This document shows positions 11,700 to 22,939 of a stretch of DNA of 64,000 bases, piece by piece. Location: positions 25,253,100-25,317,099 of the forward strand of contig NC_065554.1 of the NCBI RefSeq assembly GCF_022605725.1, read 5' to 3'. Position numbers and translations under genes: made by a program. This DNA comes from Anthonomus grandis grandis (lineage: Eukaryota > Arthropoda > Insecta > Coleoptera > Curculionidae). Numbering within the stretch: position 1 is the first letter of the stretch; the number at the start of each line of letters is the position of its first letter. The notes below the pieces were generated by a model. The model had not been told where the DNA came from and ran no database searches. It saw only the letters and a list, made by a program, of their open reading frames with translations.

Positions 11700-11850
11700 A
11701 AATGGCAGAAGTCGGGTCCGGGGAGGGGGGGGTTTAGGGGGGCTTGAGTTGAAACAAAAGAAAAGCGAGATCCCGGAGCGGATCCAGGTGGAGAAGTTTT
11801 ACGGCCAAGTCGGAGTTTAATGAAATCTGCAAATGTGAGATTAAACCTTT
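11700..11850 (+). other. G-rich tract with G-quadruplex pattern
   Basis: Four G runs lie close together: 11714-11716, 11720-11723, 11725-11732 and 11737-11742, with loops of 1-4 bases. This fits the usual G3+N1-7 quadruplex pattern. The stretch is otherwise surrounded by AT-rich DNA. Function unknown. Confidence 0.6.
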
Positions 11851-11999
11851 TCGTTCTTGAAATATACACAAGGTAAATTATAGGGCAACATTTGAAAATT
11901 TGACTTTTTTTTCCAGGAAATTTACTTTAATATAAATTCTTACATTTTATCTGTGATAAATATTTAATTTAAAAAATACTGTTAAAAAATTCTCTAACT

Positions 12000-14900
12000 C
12001 GCTAACTCGCAACACCCAAAATAAATAATGAATAAGCTACCTTTTGATTTTTATCCCACAACGCAGCTTAACCTAATTTTAATAACACATCAATTACTTT
12101 TTTAAAAAATTAATAAAAAGCCATTTGCTTTTGGCATTTTGTTAAAAGCTTTCAATTATAAAATGCTATACCTCTGGTTAATTAAAAATACCAAACATAG
12201 GAAATCATTTAAAAAACTGTTTGCGCTGGTTTCACTAATTTTTATTAACTACGTGTTGATTGCCCCTAATTAATTAATCCAAACCGCTTTCTACGAAAAA
12301 ATCTTAGCATCAGGTGATAAAAGACTCACTTTGGAATCCACAAACTAATTAATTAATTGACACCTTTTAAAAACTTAATTAATTAAAACAGTTTTTTCAC
12401 CTAAATACTAAACAAAATTCGCATCTGCTTATTCACAAAAAAAGGTTGGTAATTGAAAATAATTTCTGATGCAAACTTATTTAAAACAATTTCATGCTTA
12501 CTTAACTAATTAAAAGTTATTTTATATTAATTAAAAATTAAAAGCTTAAACAAGCAGCAAAGATTTAATTTCGTATTTAATAATACGCGAAAACTTATTT
12601 GAAAAGAAGTTCTTAAGCAATGCAGCGTTTAGATAATTAAAACTTTTTGTGTTCATTTAATTAATTTTTAAGGAAACTTAATTAAGTTAATTCCTGTGCT
12701 GGATGACTTATGTTTTTGCTAAATCATCGCAAAAAAATATTTTAAAGAGTATTTAGGAAGTTAATTAGAAAGTATTGGATTTAATTAAAAGTCTTACTGC
12801 AAGTTGATAATTTAAAATGTCGTTTATAATAATAGTACCTAATTAAATTCATTCCTGTTTAATAACAGCAATAACTTACTACTTACTCATGACTTACTAC
12901 TAAAAATGGGTTGACATCTAAAATACCTAATTCCTGTCAAACCTAATTAAAATTATTTTTAGCTTACATAATTAATTAAAGGCTTTTTAAAAATAACTGA
13001 AAATTAATAACGTAAAGAAGCATCAAAGAATTCATTTAGTAGATTGGATATCTAAAAATATGTTGAAAGCTATTTGAACATTAGTTCCGCATTTTTGTGC
13101 TCATATAATTAATTTTAATAAAACTTAATTAAGTTCATACCTGTTTAATGCTTAAAAATATTTAAGAAGTTAATTAAGAGGAACTATGTGAGTTAACTAA
13201 AAGTTTTTGTAGATCATTAGCAATATAAATTTTTTTTAATGAGGGATAAAATATTTAAAAATGTTGCTTTCAAAAGTAACACTGGTGCCTAAGATTAATA
13301 ATTAATTACTTTATGATAGTTTTATTACCTGCAGTTTTGTTAGTTAACTAGTACTAGTTGGTTTATAAGATATTAGATAGAGTCAACTATTAGATAGTTA
13401 GTTAATTAACTATTTTTGTAACTAATATTTAATTTGTGATATAGGACCATCACATTTAAGTCTTTACTTAATTAAACATAATTTTTATTAGCGCTAGTCA
13501 AAAAAATATTTAATCATATTTTAAGGACAATTACTTTAATTAATTAAAATGTGACAAAAACATCATCCAAAGAGCCGATAATTGAATTTAGCATACGTTT
13601 AAATTTAGTATAGATGAATATGCATAACAAATTATTCATTCTTTAAAAACAGCAATTTTCATTTTGATTTATTTTTGATTAAAATTGGTATTCACGTTTA
13701 ATAGTTTAATAGTTAATTAAAATCTAATAAATACATTTATTAATATTTAATATATTTAGTTAAAAATACTTTAAGCTTCGAAATGAAATATTATTCAAGC
13801 AGCTTATAGTTAGTTAATATTTAATAAAGTAGTTAAATCTTTTTCTGATTAGTTTATTATGATATTTGGTAATTTTTTAATTGTCAGGAAATGAGTACCT
13901 TTAGGTTAATTAGGGAAAGTAGTGGGCTGATAAAATAGTGTTAATTACAATTGTTTTGTGCTGTTTTTAACTAATAACAGTTACTTTTATATCCTTCTTT
14001 TAAACATGTAGTTGTTTGCTGAGAATAATTTTTAATAATTTGATTAATTAAGAATAGATAGATAAAAGAAACAAAAATATATAGTGATTGCTTACTTGCT
14101 AAGTAACATTCAATAAATTAATTCGAAAGCGTAAGTTTATTTTAATTAACTACCTACTAGTTAAATCAAATATTTATTAATTAATTACTTTTTATAAATT
14201 ATTGTTTTTTTAAGCTTTTAATTAACTAGGACAAATATTGAGCCAATGAGTGAAATAATTACCTTTTTTATGTTTTCAATCATTAATTTACCTTATCACT
14301 TACCTTAAGCAACTGATAAAAAAATAATTTGAGTATAGGAGTAATAATTATTAATATAATAAAAGCAATCAAATCATGTTAAGTTAATTAATTGAAAATT
14401 AGTTTTGTAGATATTTAATTAATGACATTATGCTTCAAAAATAAAACAGAAATATTATCCAAGGAAAACACAGTTAATATTTAAAAATTAATTAAAGATA
14501 AAAAATAATAAGATAAATAAAACGTTTGTACAAATTAATTACAGGCAACTACGCTTTATATGTACAACAAATTGTTCATTCTTTAAAAACACCAATTTTT
14601 ATTTTTATTTATGTTTAATATTTTCATAGTTAATTAAAATCTAATAAATAAATTTATTAACAATTATTGTATTTAGCTAAAATTACTCTAACCTTCTAAA
14701 TTAAATATTATCCAAGCAGCTCATAGTAAATTAATAGTTAATAAATGAGATATTTGATTATTTTTTTAATTGTTAGGCAATTGAGTAACTTTTAGTTAAT
14801 TAGGGAAAATATTGCGCTGATGAAACAGTGTTAATTACTATCGTTTGGTGCTTTTCTTAATTAATTAAAAACTAGTTTAACTTCCTTCCGTTTTTGTTTG

Positions 14901-15750
14901 CGGAGAGTAATTTTAATTATAATAATTAATTAGAAACACACAGACTAATAAAAAACTTAAATTATAAAACAAACACTTGGTAAATTTATTTTAAAATTTA
15001 ATTATAAGGAGTTGGCACATTTTAATTAACTACCTGCTGGTTAAGCCAATAAGATGTTAATTGAATTTATGGTTTAAGAACTATTTATTTTTTAAGGCTT
15101 TTAATTAACTAGAAAAAATCTGAAGCCAAAAACCAAGTTAAATTACTAAAATTTTGGGTATTCCTTAATTAATTAACAATTACTAGTAGCAGATATATAT
15201 GTGGATAATTTATAAGCAAACAAATCATGTTAATTATTTGAAAATTAGTCCTGTGACTTAATGCATTAAAAATAAAACAAAATTGTTATTTAATATAAAA
15301 AAAAATTTAATAAAATTTCAAGTCATGCTACGAAAATAAATACTATCTAAGTACTAAATACTAATTAGTTACATGAATTTTAACCAGAAAGATTAAAAAG
15401 ATTTTTAAAATAAATAATATTTAATAAATTAATTAAAAGGGGTTACTGGATTTTAATTAACTACCTCCGGTTGAACCAAAGAGTTGTTAATTAATTACTT
15501 TAACATTAATGATAGGACTTAAGGGCTATTTCTATCAACTATCATTTTTTAAAGAGCTTTTAATTAACTAGAAAATATCTTTAGCCAATGACAAATTGGA
15601 ATTATTGAAATTTGTGTTTTTCCTAATTAATTAACAATGATTTTAATCACCTAGTGAAAATAATTTGACTATAACAGATATAATTAGTCTGAACAATCAA
15701 ATCATGCTGACCTAATGACTTATACTCTATTTAATTAATAATTGTGTCAT
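12000..15750. repeat. TTAATTAA-rich degenerate repeat, block 2, with internal duplications
   Basis: A second TTAATTAA-rich block with other recurring phrases than block 1. A ~330-bp segment at 13626-13980 (ATTCTTTAAAAACAGCAATT, then GTTAATTAAAATCTAATAAA, then GTTAATTAGGGAAA) is repeated at 14570-14880, about 945 bases on. A following segment with AAGCTTTTAATTAACTAG occurs at 14158-14270, 15036-15180 and 15466-15640, so copies are about 880 and 430 bases apart. No coding potential. Confidence 0.75.
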
Positions 15751-15879
15751 TAACTAATGTTTTCTTTGCCGAGGTGGATAAGTGGGATAGCTAGGTTATG
15801 ACTATGTTAAATTTATGTTAGAAATCTCCCAATTATATCCTTTTGTAGAAAATATGAATTTTAGGATTACATATGTGAA

Positions 15880-16260
15880 TATTTCAGGCATAACTTAAAT
15901 GTACTTGATAGGTACTTATCGCTTATATATATTTCCCGACTCAAGTTAAATCTTTTCCACGGTTTTGAAAGTCTTACTAAATGCCCTTTGTCCCTCCGAT
16001 TCCGTATATATTTATCCCGTTTTCTATCCCTCCCCCAATCGGGTATGCAAGTCGCATCCGTTCCGATCCGGTACATCTCGCCCAAGATAAGATTGACGTG
16101 CCTCCGAGTGAAAGTTTCACGACCATAAATCAAGTTCCGTTCTTACGCTCGACTTCCGGGTTTAGTGGAGTTCCCGGATTATTTTTCTCGGTTCGAGGAC
16201 TTTTGTTTTCTGGACATTTGATCTGATTTGACATCGCAAATGGAAAAAATGCTGTTTTTT
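15880..16260. other. GC-elevated island, candidate noncoding element
   Basis: Composition is clearly higher than in the TTAATTAA block it follows. Both strands are open over 240-270 bases (15867-16133 minus, 15981-16226 plus). Neither translation resembles a known protein. Confidence 0.35.
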
Positions 16261-16860
16261 AGTTCCTACTGAGGGTGGCGGTGTTCGGGGAATAACTGAG
16301 CAACAGCTATTCCCTCATTCTATGTGAGTGCGTGTATGTTTTTTCACAGGTTGTCGTATTGTACACATTCTCCGTTCAAAATGACAAGAATGACTAAACC
16401 TTGAGAGATAAGGCACTTGAAGATTTCAAGATATCTAAAAATATACAGGACATAATTTTTTCGTAAATATTTACAAAGCATTTACAATTGTTTTTTGGAA
16501 ATTAATTTGTATAGTCAAAATAAATGTAATAATATTGTTTAACTAAACTAATAGTTTCTAAAACTAATAATATAATACACGGTTTTATTGCAAAGGCTGA
16601 AGGGGTCTCTGCCGTAGATATTTTCATTATTTACCTAATTAATTGTTGCATAGAGCACAGCTACTTTCCAGATCATTGAAAGGTATTTATACGTAAATCT
16701 TCACCTAACGTACAAAACCCTGCTACTTTTACCGTCCTAAGAATAATGAGTGTTTCACCGTTTTTGAAACGGTTGTATACAACCAGCTGAGTATTGTAAT
16801 GTTAATAAGATTAACCCAGAATATATATATAATATAATAATAATAGCAATTATTTTTTTT
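16260..16860. other. No recognised feature
   Basis: AT-rich sequence with a TATATATA run near 16823-16830. I see no gene or clear repeat. Confidence 0.4.
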
Positions 16861-16869
16861 TTCACAGCC

Positions 16870-17490
16870 CTGGTACTTCTGGGACTTCTTAAAGGCTTTG
16901 GATACTATTAATCATGACCTTCTAAGAGCAAAGTTAAAATATTATAATTTTCGAGATCAGACGACATATGACTTCTTACTTATCGCTTTAAAATACTGTA
17001 ATTCACAGGATCTTGCAGACGACACTCAAATATATTTTCATTCTGACCATCGTATCTTTATTAATTAATCAAGATATAAATTTGCTTAAATAGTTAGCAT
17101 AAGAGCACAATATTAAGCTTAACCCTGTTAAATCAAATATGATTTTTGATCCTAAAGGGGATTTTCTTAAAGTTAATTTAAATATTGTACTGGATAACAT
17201 TACTCTTCTAAAGGTATTGTAACCAAGGATTCAGGTTTGATTTTGGACAATATGCTTACGTAAAATGCTTTGAGAGTCCTTAGTCTTGTCCAACTACTGC
17301 AATTTTATATATGATCCATGGTTAGATTTGATTAAGCGAAATCGTATTTATGGGATTCAAAACTCTTGCTTATATCTTATATTTGGGTAGTGAAAGTATG
17401 ACCATATCTTCATTTAAAGAATTTTCAATGAAAAGATCATTTATTTATAAGGGAGTAAGAGTTTATAAATCTTTACTAGCGCAAATAGTG
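16870..17490 (+). pseudogene. Jockey/CR1-type LINE reverse transcriptase relic with internal deletion
   Basis: From 16883 the frame reads DFLKALDTINHDLLRAKL, the reverse-transcriptase block usually written D-SKAFDTI-H--LL-KL. In the same frame, from 17009, comes DLADDTQIYFHSDH, the catalytic YADDT box. Only about 18 codons separate the first block from the second where the family has about 70 (the GVPQGS-LGP region), so an in-frame piece has been lost. After a stop near 17066 the frame continues with EHNIKLNPVKSNMIF, the usual HNL-LN--KS block. Further stops follow (for example near 17219). Dead copy on the plus strand. The endonuclease relic at 58.65 kb could belong to the same family. Confidence 0.8.
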
Positions 17491-17568
17491 GCGCAAAGTT
17501 AAAATCCATATGTAAAAGAAATGTATTTGTATTTTTTTTCAACTTGTATAGTGTAGGTAATTCTATTT

Positions 17569-17976
17569 TTATTTAATTTTAGGTTTAGTTGGTAACCTAA
17601 TGGTTGGTAAATTAAAATTATTGTATACTATCTTTGTAAATTTACGTAATAAAAACATTTTTTTTAAAGGACTTATTTCTCCTAGAAATCTATTAAAAAA
17701 AAAAGAATTTTCTGAAGAAACCTTCTTTTTCAACTTCACGTTATCAACAGGACCCCAGAATATGGAGGTCACTCTACAAAGTATACATTTATTATAATCG
17801 TTACTTACTATATGGTATTGCTGATGCTTTTGTTGAAATTCGTAGATGCTTACCTGAAATGAATGAAATATAATTAGCATATGCATTATTGAAAGTATGA
17901 AATTAATTATTACGATAATAGAAATGAAAAACGTAAATATAACTACAAAAGAAAATACGTGTACTACATCTGACAA
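17569..17976 (-). other. Unrecognised 135-codon open frame, probably not a gene
   Basis: Minus-strand ATG frame whose first 40 codons are strongly hydrophobic. The rest is lysine-rich and shows no family. Position 17853/17854 inside it carries CAG|GTAAGC, which would end an exon after about 41 codons. Without a homologue or transcript I treat it as chance in AT-rich DNA. Confidence 0.15.
17848..17885 (-). promoter_or_regulatory. Candidate recursive splice site (3' and 5' splice sites joined)
   Basis: Minus strand reads GCTAAT, then ATATTTCATTCATTTCAG, directly followed by GTAAGC. That is a CTAAT branch-point-like word, a pyrimidine-rich tract and CAG joined to a near-consensus 5' splice site. 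The CAG is at 17854-17856 and GTAAGC at 17848-17853. Function is inference. Confidence 0.3.
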
Positions 17977-17999
17977 ATTTCATCGATTTTTTGGAATGA

Positions 18000-19180
18000 A
18001 AATAAATTTCAAGTCATTCGATTTTGGGTTTAAGAGATATTTGGGATCGACGAAAATTGCGAGAAATTGAGAAATAGAAAGCGATTTATTCAAGGAAATT
18101 TTAAAATCAAAATGTCAAAAAAATTTAAAAAATTATCATCTACTCTAATGAAAATCCTGAGTTTAGGAAAGCCCAGTCATTTTTTCAAAAAACACTAGGA
18201 AAAATAAAAATCATGGTTGTAATTCTTTTCGCGTATCTCAAGTGTTTTATATATTTTTTCCTTAAAATCTTAAAATTTTTTTAATACCACATCAATAATA
18301 CAATTAGAAGAAAAGTACTTAATATGTAAATTACAAATGTTATTAGGGAAAAAAATATTTATCCCAAATAGTAATTATCAGACAGTTTAACGTAAAACAC
18401 GCACAAAATATATAAATGAAATAAGCTAAAACCTAAAAAAAATAAACCAAAAATAATCTATAACATAAACAAAAAATAAGCCAAAACTAAAAACAGAGAA
18501 AGAGAGAAGAAACAAAACAAGTAAACTTTAGCCAGAATATAAACCCTCAATAGCCTTTTGGACTAGTTTAGATTAATTTAACTTAACTAAACAGTTTCTA
18601 TTATGACAATTATATACACGTCTAAATATTTTTAATTTATTACAAATTTATTCAGGTACTAGAATACACAAAAATATACTAATTAATTTTGAGATGTTAT
18701 TTCATCCGATGTGGTTTGTTTCTTCCATGGCGATATATATTCCTTCATAGCTCCTTTGGATTATTTGAGTCTAAATTTTTTGTGTAAAATTGGTCTTTTT
18801 CTGTTCCAATTTTGTTAACAATTATATTTATTTTAGTTGTATATTTAATCCATATGCTCACATTTTTACCTATCACACGTCTTTTATACAGATTTTTCTT
18901 TAATTGTAGCATTAATACATTTAAAATTATATATATTTATAACTTCTGTTCTTAGACACTTCAATTTATGAGTCTCTTATTATATTTATATTTCTTTCAC
19001 AATCATAGTTTTTCAAAGACTTTTGAGAACCTGTAATAATAGTGGTTCGTGTCCTTTTAAATAAGCGAGCTTATTTAAGCTTTCTCCAGCCTCTACTTCC
19101 ATTTTTCACGCACTTTACCATAACAATTTTGACATACAACAAAAAGAACAAAAAAGAAGACACTTAATATCGCAGAAATC
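18000..19180. other. AT-rich stretch, nothing recognised
   Basis: Low-complexity A/T sequence including A-rich runs near 18430-18500. No coding motif or regular repeat seen. Confidence 0.4.
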
Positions 19181-19190
19181 CCATAAAAAG

Positions 19191-19235
19191 ACTTACCTGT
19201 AAAGCAGTAAAAACCAAAAAAAAAAAAAAAAGCTT
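19191..19235 (-). promoter_or_regulatory. Candidate recursive splice site with long T tract
   Basis: Minus strand: a run of about 17 T, then GGTTTTTACTGCTTTACAG directly joined to GTAAGT. The CAG lies at 19197-19199 and GTAAGT at 19191-19196. There is no AG between the T run and the junction. This is the full form of a ratcheting point as known from giant insect introns. It sits beside the GC-elevated island at 19255-19500. No transcript evidence is available. Confidence 0.4.
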
Positions 19236-19254
19236 CACTATAAAAGGTTTAATC

Positions 19255-19500
19255 GACTATAAAATGAGTTTAAGCGCGGGAAGGAACGAACGACCGTAGT
19301 ATATTCTCGACTCGGCCTGTCTGTCCTCCCTCGCTCCTGTCCGATCCTAATCGCCTTAAATATTCTTAATTTAATTAGAGACAAAACCAATTAAAGTGCC
19401 AACCGACATCGGTATATGTGCAGCACTTTTTCCGAATATAATGTAATGGCGTCTCGTTGTACTTGGAACAACGTCTGGCCAGATAAGATTGCGTTTATGC
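19255..19500. other. GC-elevated island, candidate noncoding element
   Basis: CG-rich relative to its flanks, with CTGTCCTCCCTCGCTCCTGT near 19319 and an AGATAAGATT GATA-type site at 19481-19490. No open frame of note. A regulatory role is inference. Confidence 0.35.
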
Positions 19501-19509
19501 TGAATTTTT

Positions 19510-20340
19510 AATGTTCTAACGGGGTGATGTCTGGAACATTATTAATTAAGTTTGTTTTGTCTTTTTGGACTATGCTTTCCTTATATAGAACTTTTTTTAA
19601 AAGCAGTAATATTGAGTTAAAGGGATATGAAATTATGCTTAAATTTTTAGGATTATTGCACATTATATAAAGTGTGCTAAAAAGGTAGGGTTTATATGTA
19701 GGGGTAGGCCAAAATTTATCAATGAACACAAAAATAACCTCATATATAATGATAGCTCTTCCGCATTTACATTTTGTTAACTCTTATATAATTTACCGCA
19801 AAATAAAATCTGTTAACCAGAAAATGAGAACAACTTTGTAAATAACAACAAACTGTAAATATTGTTAAATGTCTTAAATATGTTGTCCGTTCAACAACAA
19901 ATTTTCTTTAGTTCTAATGTATTTATATTCTAGTCAAAAAAGGGCATTTTACCTAGTTATATATATGTGATAAGTCAGTGTTAATCGCACTAATTTTATT
20001 ATAACCTATAAGGGTTTTAATAATATGTCCATGCTCTATGAAGGTGCAATACTATCAATTATTATAAACGATTATTAAAAATAGATATTTTAAAACTATA
20101 ATCTTACGCCCATGTTGTGTTTTTTATATATATTTTTTCTCATAAGATGAGAAATCTTTAAATTGTTAAATTTTTTTTACAATCTACGTTCAATTTTTAA
20201 GTTTTATTAATAAATGTCTTAGTTTTATTATTTTATATTTATAATAGTTGTACGTTTTTAATATTTATTTGCTGTCTGTAAAAACCTGATGTCTATAAAA
20301 AATTATTTTTTTATATCTAATTTTTATATTAATGTTATAT
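19510..20340. other. AT-rich stretch, nothing recognised
   Basis: No repeat unit or coding motif stands out. The 73-codon minus frame at 19508-19729 has no recognisable product. Confidence 0.4.
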
Positions 20341-21061
20341 ATATTACAAGAAAATTTCGCGATTTTTTATGAGTAAATATGAACTTTTTCTACTTTTACT
20401 TTTGATTTTCGATAAAGTTTTGTGTTTAAAATTGTAGAAATTCAAAAACAAAAAATCGAGACAGTTTATTTATTACAGAATTCGACAAAATACGAATAAA
20501 TTAAAAACGTGATTTTATTTTTTGTGAAGTATTTAAAAATACGGAAAATTTTTCAGAAAATAAAAGAAATGTGTTCAAATCGGTCAATGTTATATGGTTT
20601 TGAGCGAAATTTTGGGTTTAAAGTCTTTAAAATCAAAGTAAAACATTTAAGGTATCCTAAATTAAAATAAGACTTAAAGTTTCCAACTTCAACAACAATA
20701 AAATTTCTTTAAAGAAAATTTTGGTTAAAAATTTAATAAATCTAGAAAAAATATTTAATATACCAATTTTTAAACATAGGAAAAAACTAAAATATGATAC
20801 ATGCGATTCTATTTTTATGAAAGGAATCAACTTTTAAAAATCTAAAATTCAATATAAGCATTTTGTTCAATTAAATGCATTTTAACTAAAATTTTAATTT
20901 TTTTTGAAAAATGAAGACTAAAAAAAACAGAATATCAAAAATGTGATTTTATTTTTATAAGAGAAATAATTTAGTTTCAAAAATCCGAAACAAAAAGGTT
21001 TCCAATTATAAATAAAAGTAAGATTTTTAAAAAGAAAATTTAAGTTAATTAATTTCATTAA
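20340..21061. repeat. Degenerate A/T-rich repeat, left part
   Basis: Recurring phrase of the form AAAAACGTGATTTTATTTTT followed by an AAA-TTT-rich spacer, near 20506, 20797 and 20940. It continues on the other side of the mariner element at 23445-25440, so the element interrupted the array. Confidence 0.5.
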
Positions 21062-21063
21062 TA

Positions 21064-21581
21064 TACAGGGTGTTTCCTAACTACGGTACGAAACTATACA
21101 GGGTGAATCGTTAGGTCGTTTTATGAAAAAAGTTCCTATGAACATATGTCGGGAGTTGCTTTGTTTCTGAGATACAGGGCGATGAAGGTTCAAAAACATA
21201 ACGGTATTTTAAAAATACTATAACTATCCTTATTTTTTTTATTTGAAGCTATAAGACGCTTATTTAGCTGTAACTAGATTAAAATTATTAGGTCCAGTGG
21301 CGTGTCAGTGGGCACCACATGCTTATTGTTGAGAAAAAAACAAGGCCAATAATTAATTGTTTTGCAGCTTTTTATTTATTTTTGTATTTAAGCAACTAAA
21401 AATACAACTTTTTCGTATCTTATCTTAATATCTTCATATCTGGCTTTGTTTTCGAGAAAAAAAATTTAAAGTATCTTTAACTCATTCTAAAAATTATCCA
21501 TGGACGACAACATGAAATAAAAACCAATTAATTCGATAAACAATTTCGACCTTAAAGTACATGAGCAAAATGTCCACCCTC
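21064..21581 (+). repeat. Left terminal inverted repeat of the mariner-type element
   Basis: Matches 22912-23441 on the opposite strand with scattered substitutions and one ~28-bp deletion. Its inner end (ATGAGCAAAATGTCCACCCT) mirrors the end of the transposase gene. Confidence 0.9.
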
Positions 21582-21854
21582 CAATGCACGACTTTTTGGT
21601 CTCTTGTGTCTTGTTTACTATGATAATAAACATTCAACTTCTACGATTTTTATTATCAGATTTTTGAAACACAACAAAATAACAAATACATTGCTTCTTA
21701 TGACAAATAATTGGCAAGTCTATTCAAGTACCTCCTTTGTACCTACCTGCTTTGGAGACCAGCTGACAGTGATAGAATAGCTAAGTAAAATTCAGCTGTC
21801 AATTAGCAGTGATTACTCCATCATGGTGATCACTCCATATTAGCTTACTCCATC

Positions 21855-22939
21855 ATGAATAATTTTACTAACCAGGAAATGACCGACATGCACTTTATTT
21901 ATGGATTAGCAAATGGAAATGCGGAAGAAGCACGAAGAATTTACCAGGACAGATATCTTAACAGAGTAATTCCATGTGCAAAAACATTTAGAAAACTACA
22001 TGCAAGATTATGTGAAACTGGGAGTTTTAATAGAAATATTGGTGGTGGAAGACCAGAAACTATAACAACGCCTGAACTGGAAGAAGCTATACTTGATGCG
22101 ATAGAAGAAGATCCTTCCAATAGTATCAGGAAGATTGCACTGCAGCTTGAAGTCAGTTCAAAAACCGTTTGGAAAGTTCTAAAAAGAAACCTCCTGCATC
22201 CATATCACATACGTGTACAAGCTCTACTGCCTCGGGATTTTCATCCAAGATTAATGTTTGGAGGTGGTTGATTCATACGATGGCACACAATAATAATTTC
22301 GTACCAAATATTTTATTTACGGACGAGGCAAATTTTTCAAGAGATGCTATTGTGAACTTCCACAATGATCATTTTTGAGCCGACGAAAATCCCCACGTTA
22401 TTAGAGAAACTCATTTTCAGCAACAATTTTCGCTGAACGTTTGGATAGGAATTATTGGTGACTACCTAATTGGCCCATTTTTTTTTTACTGGCAAGATTA
22501 ACAGGTGAATCCTAAATGGATTTCTTGCAACACCATTTACCCACTTTATTAGAAGAAGTACCCCTACAAGTAAGAGTCAACATTTGGTTTATGCACGACG
22601 GGGCTCCTGCTCATTTCAGTGTTCTTGCTCGTCAGCATCTCGACGTCATCTACCCTAATTGCTGGATTGGACGTGCAGGACCTCAAAATTGGCCGGCTCG
22701 CAGTCCTGATATGAATCCCCTGGATTACTATTTATGGGGCCATCTGAAGGCTCTTGTTTATAAAACTCCTGTTCTAGATGTGAATGAGGAATATAATATA
22801 ATAGAGGAATCGGATAATTGTCAATTGCAATATCATAGGGGATACTCCAGGTATTTTTGAGCGTGTCAGACACTCAATGACAAATCGTTTGCAGTCGTGT
22901 ATTTTATCAGAAGGTGGGCATTTTGCTCATTTACTTTAA
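21855..22939 (+). pseudogene. Mariner-type transposase (DUF4817-type N terminus, DDD catalytic core), inactivated
   Basis: ATG at 21855 opens with FTNQEMTDMHFIYGLANGN, the DUF4817-type helix-turn-helix start of a large Tc1/mariner-related family. A second helix-turn-helix, SIRKIALQLEVSSKTVWKVL, follows at residues 97-116. A one-base loss near 22258 shifts the frame. The catalytic domain then reads NILFTDEANF (first D 22322-22324), WFMHDGAPAHF (second D 22597-22599) and PARSPDMNPLDYYLWG (third D 22708-22710), with 36 residues between the last two. All three acidic residues survive. Breaks: a tryptophan codon turned TGA at 22376-22378 before ADENPH, a frameshift in the T run near 22478-22490, a TAA at 22513-22515, and a frameshift near 22795-22840. 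The C-terminal frame (DTPGIFERVRHSM to GGHFAHLL) stops at 22937-22939, inside the right inverted repeat. Confidence 0.9.

Noticed and set aside
14281..14300. Minus-strand AAG|GTAAGT as a further recursive splice site
   Set aside because: The lead contains another AG (TCAG) close by, the site is in TTAATTAA repeat DNA, and the acceptor side is poor.
7850..15750. piggyBac-type targets because of the many TTAA words
   Set aside because: TTAA is abundant only because of the TTAATTAA repeat. No piggyBac ends or transposase seen.
22655..22873. 72-codon minus-strand frame inside the mariner-type element
   Set aside because: Shadow of the transposase coding strand.
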